A model generated the notes under the pieces. That model was given only the letters and a program-made list of their open reading frames with translations. It ran no database searches and was not told the DNA's origin. A program made the translations under genes and the position numbers. Of a stretch of DNA of 64,000 nt, positions 62,011-64,000 are shown piece after piece (the first letter of the stretch is position 1; every line of letters begins with the position of its first letter). The DNA comes from CAIYUC01 sp963682005 (GTDB lineage Bacteria > Bacteroidota > Bacteroidia > Bacteroidales > FEN-979), in contig OY820914.1 in NCBI GenBank assembly GCA_963682005.1, positions 3,596,001 through 3,660,000 on the forward strand. Reading direction: 5' to 3'.

Positions 62011-64000
62011 ATGGAACGGAAAAAATTTAACCTGATAGAAAAGGCAATGCGCAACAACAACATCGTTGTGATCATTGCGGCGGCCATCATCATCGTTGGG
62101 ATCATAGCCCTGTTTAAAATGCCGCGCAACGAATTTCCTGTATTTACCATCCGGCAGGGGGTCATCGTGGGAGTATACCCCGGTGCAACATCCGCAGAAG
62201 TGGAAAAGCAACTCACCACCGTGGTCGAGAATTATCTTTTTAGTTACCGGGAAGTAAAGAAGGCCAAGACCTATTCCTATTCCAGGGAAGGGATCATGTA
62301 TATTTTCGTGGAACTGAATGATGATGTAAAGAATGCCGACCAGTTCTGGTCCAAATTAAAGCATGGGCTGGACGAAATGAAGATGACCCTGCCTGCAGGA
62401 GTTGCCGCTTTGATCGCCAATTCAGACTTTGGTGATACCTCGGCGCTGCTCATCACATTATCCTCCGACATAAAAAGCTATAAAGAACTTGAGGAGCAGC
62501 TGAAAAAGCTCGAATCGGAATGCCGAAAGATCCCGGCTACCTCCAAGATCAAGCACTTCGGATTACAGAAAGAAAAGATATTTGTCAATGTAAAGCCCGA
62601 ACTGCTGAACGAATACAACATCAAATCGCTGACGCTGCTTGGCTCATACCAGGCCAACGGGATGGTGAGCTATGCCGGTAATCTCGATGACGGCCGTAGC
62701 GTAATGCCTGTACATTTTCCTCCCAATTTTGAGTCTGAAAAAGACCTGGCAGAGCAGATCGTTTACTCCGACCCCAATGGCAACATCGTAAGACTGAAAA
62801 ACATCGCCACCATCGAACGGAAGTATGACAAACCCGACAATTTCATCCGCCAGAACGGAAAAAAAACCATCCTACTTTCCCTCGAAATGCAACCAGAAAA
62901 CAACATCGTTGCGTATGGAAAGGATGTGGACAAAGTGCTGGATAATTTTAAAAAGCAGTGTCCGGCCGGCATTGAAACTGCCAAGATATCTGAATTGCCA
63001 AAATATGTCAGCGATTCGGTGAACAATTTCCTTCGTGAATTCCTGATCGCCATCGTAGCAGTGATCCTGGTAACCCTGATCCTGCTGCCCATGCGTGTGG
63101 CTTCCGTAGCCGGGATCACAGTCCCGATTTCGGTGATGATCACCCTCGCCATCCTGTACTTTATGGGAATAGAGCTTCATACGGTTTCATTGGCTTCACT
63201 GATCCTGGTTCTCGGGATGATCGTCGACAACTCCATTGTGGTCATTGATAATCACGTGGCCAAGATCGATATGGGCTTTTCACCCTGGCATGCAGCCATC
63301 AAAAGCGCCCGGGAGCTTGTGGCGCCTATCATTGTTGCCACACTGGCCATCCTTGCTTCATACATCCCGCTGGGATTCATGGTTCCCGGTACTGCCGGGG
63401 AATTCATGGGGACCATTCCCTGGGTTGTAACCATCGCGCTGACCGTTTCCATCCTTGTTGCCTTGTTCCTGGTCCCTTACCTGAATTTCGTGTTCATCAA
63501 AAAAGGACTGAAAAACCTGAAAAAACCAGGTAAAAAATCCTTCCTCGATCTTTTGCAGGGATGGTTCGATAAATCAATTGACAAGGTCTTTAAACATCCC
63601 GGGCTTGTCATTGGAGCCGGGGTAGGTTCAGTTATAGGTTCGGTGCTGCTTTTTCAACTTACCGACCAGCAATTGTTCCCGGAAATGGAACGCAACCAGT
63701 TTGCAGTTGAAGTCTACCTGCCAACAGGTTCATCGCTGAAATGCACGCAGAAAGTGGTTGATAGCCTGGAATCCATTTTACTGAAAGATAAGCGTGTGAC
63801 TAACGTCACCAGTTTTATCGGAACCAGTTCGCCCAGGTTCCATACGGTTTATGCACCCCAGATGCCTGCTTCGAACTTCGGCCAGTTGCTGGTCAATACC
63901 AAATCGGACAAGGCCACCCGGGAAATTGTGAACGACTACAGTCCTCGGTACTCCGACAATTTCATCAATGCCCATGTAAAATGGAAGATTCTGGCCATGC
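62011..64000 (+). CDS. RND efflux pump permease, 5' part (cut off by the window)
   Basis: 663 residues are visible from MERKKFNLIEKAMRNNN. TM1 is at ~13-35, and the large periplasmic loop starts with FPVFTIRQGVIVGVYPGATSAEVEKQL, as in AcrB-type pumps. A TM2-TM6 block lies at ~340-510, and TM7 near 535-550. In TM4 the motif is GMIVDNSIVVIDNH, so the second Asp of the AcrB DD pair is Asn. Substrates are unknown; TetR control suggests an inducible drug or metabolite exporter. The gene continues past the window. Confidence 0.92.
   Translation, partial: MERKKFNLIEKAMRNNNIVVIIAAAIIIVGIIALFKMPRNEFPVFTIRQGVIVGVYPGATSAEVEKQLTTVVENYLFSYREVKKAKTYSYSREGIMYIFVELNDDVKNADQFWSKLKHGLDEMKMTLPAGVAALIANSDFGDTSALLITLSSDIKSYKELEEQLKKLESECRKIPATSKIKHFGLQKEKIFVNVKPELLNEYNIKSLTLLGSYQANGMVSYAGNLDDGRSVMPVHFPPNFESEKDLAEQIVYSDPNGNIVRLKNIATIERKYDKPDNFIRQNGKKTILLSLEMQPENNIVAYGKDVDKVLDNFKKQCPAGIETAKISELPKYVSDSVNNFLREFLIAIVAVILVTLILLPMRVASVAGITVPISVMITLAILYFMGIELHTVSLASLILVLGMIVDNSIVVIDNHVAKIDMGFSPWHAAIKSARELVAPIIVATLAILASYIPLGFMVPGTAGEFMGTIPWVVTIALTVSILVALFLVPYLNFVFIKKGLKNLKKPGKKSFLDLLQGWFDKSIDKVFKHPGLVIGAGVGSVIGSVLLFQLTDQQLFPEMERNQFAVEVYLPTGSSLKCTQKVVDSLESILLKDKRVTNVTSFIGTSSPRFHTVYAPQMPASNFGQLLVNTKSDKATREIVNDYSPRYSDNFINAHVKWKILAM

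Noticed and set aside
1..64000. tRNA or rRNA genes
   Set aside because: No cloverleaf with a conserved T-loop or rRNA-like conserved stretch was recognised by reading; a dedicated scan would be needed to exclude a tRNA fully.

Overview
The window comes from a member of the Bacteroidota, most likely an environmental Bacteroidales-type organism. The evidence is type IX secretion (T9SS) sorting domains on six large or medium exported proteins, a PorP/SprF-PorE pair, TAnnTTTG-type promoter boxes, the Bacteroidota cytochrome bd operon with DUF4492, and an ABC permease-M1 peptidase fusion. No rRNA or tRNA gene was recognised.

Layout. 1-820: 5' part of a PocR-PAS sensor (minus strand, cut by the window edge). 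1046-9044: giant Ig/PKD-repeat T9SS type B cargo, then porP/sprF and a porE-like gene, which reads as a cargo with its own outer-membrane partner and peptidoglycan anchor. 9142-12015: soluble multi-PAS/GAF histidine kinase. 12205-18300: trehalose block (GH15 glucoamylase/trehalase-like enzyme, otsB, and a trehalose-6-phosphate synthase fused to a membrane sensor module), with an acyl-ACP thioesterase on the opposite strand. 18505-20429: ECF sigma factor overlapping an inner-membrane-anchored protein with a beta-barrel-like C-terminus. 20500-27308: four T9SS type A cargo genes separated by palindromic repeats. About 27350-28980: an IS110-family element. 29196-33674: ABC ATPase plus permease/M1 peptidase. 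33721-35240: NarL-type response regulator and an unknown protein.

35758-50346 is the most interesting part: an AT-richer type III-B CRISPR locus read as one operon from a TACCTTTG promoter box. The order is DHH-type phosphoesterase, CorA-like membrane protein, an unrecognised two-TM protein, cmr1, cas10 without an HD domain, cmr3, cmr4, cmr5, cmr6, cas6, then about 58 CRISPR repeats. CorA plus a DHH nuclease next to Cmr is the layout of the SAM-AMP signalling systems described in Bacteroides fragilis. The small two-TM protein is a candidate undescribed component. The last codons of cas6 lie inside a decayed CRISPR repeat. No cas1/cas2 is present in the window.

50476-53560: cytochrome bd oxidase operon (DUF4492, cydA, cydB and a 36-aa CydX-like gene). 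53955-54820: methyltransferase and DUF6132. 55340-60069: CotH-family T9SS cargo, a lipoprotein, a DUF4956 membrane protein and a DUF2490 outer-membrane protein in one operon. 60228-64000: TetR regulator with three matching palindromic operators, an RND adaptor and a truncated RND pump.

Two classes of repeat fill the intergenic space. One is tandem heptamers whose sequence differs from site to site while the 7-nt period is kept. The other is nested palindromes bounded by TACCC/GGGTA, with two inner hairpins. At one site the two classes are interleaved, and the IS110 element may sit inside a member of the palindrome class.
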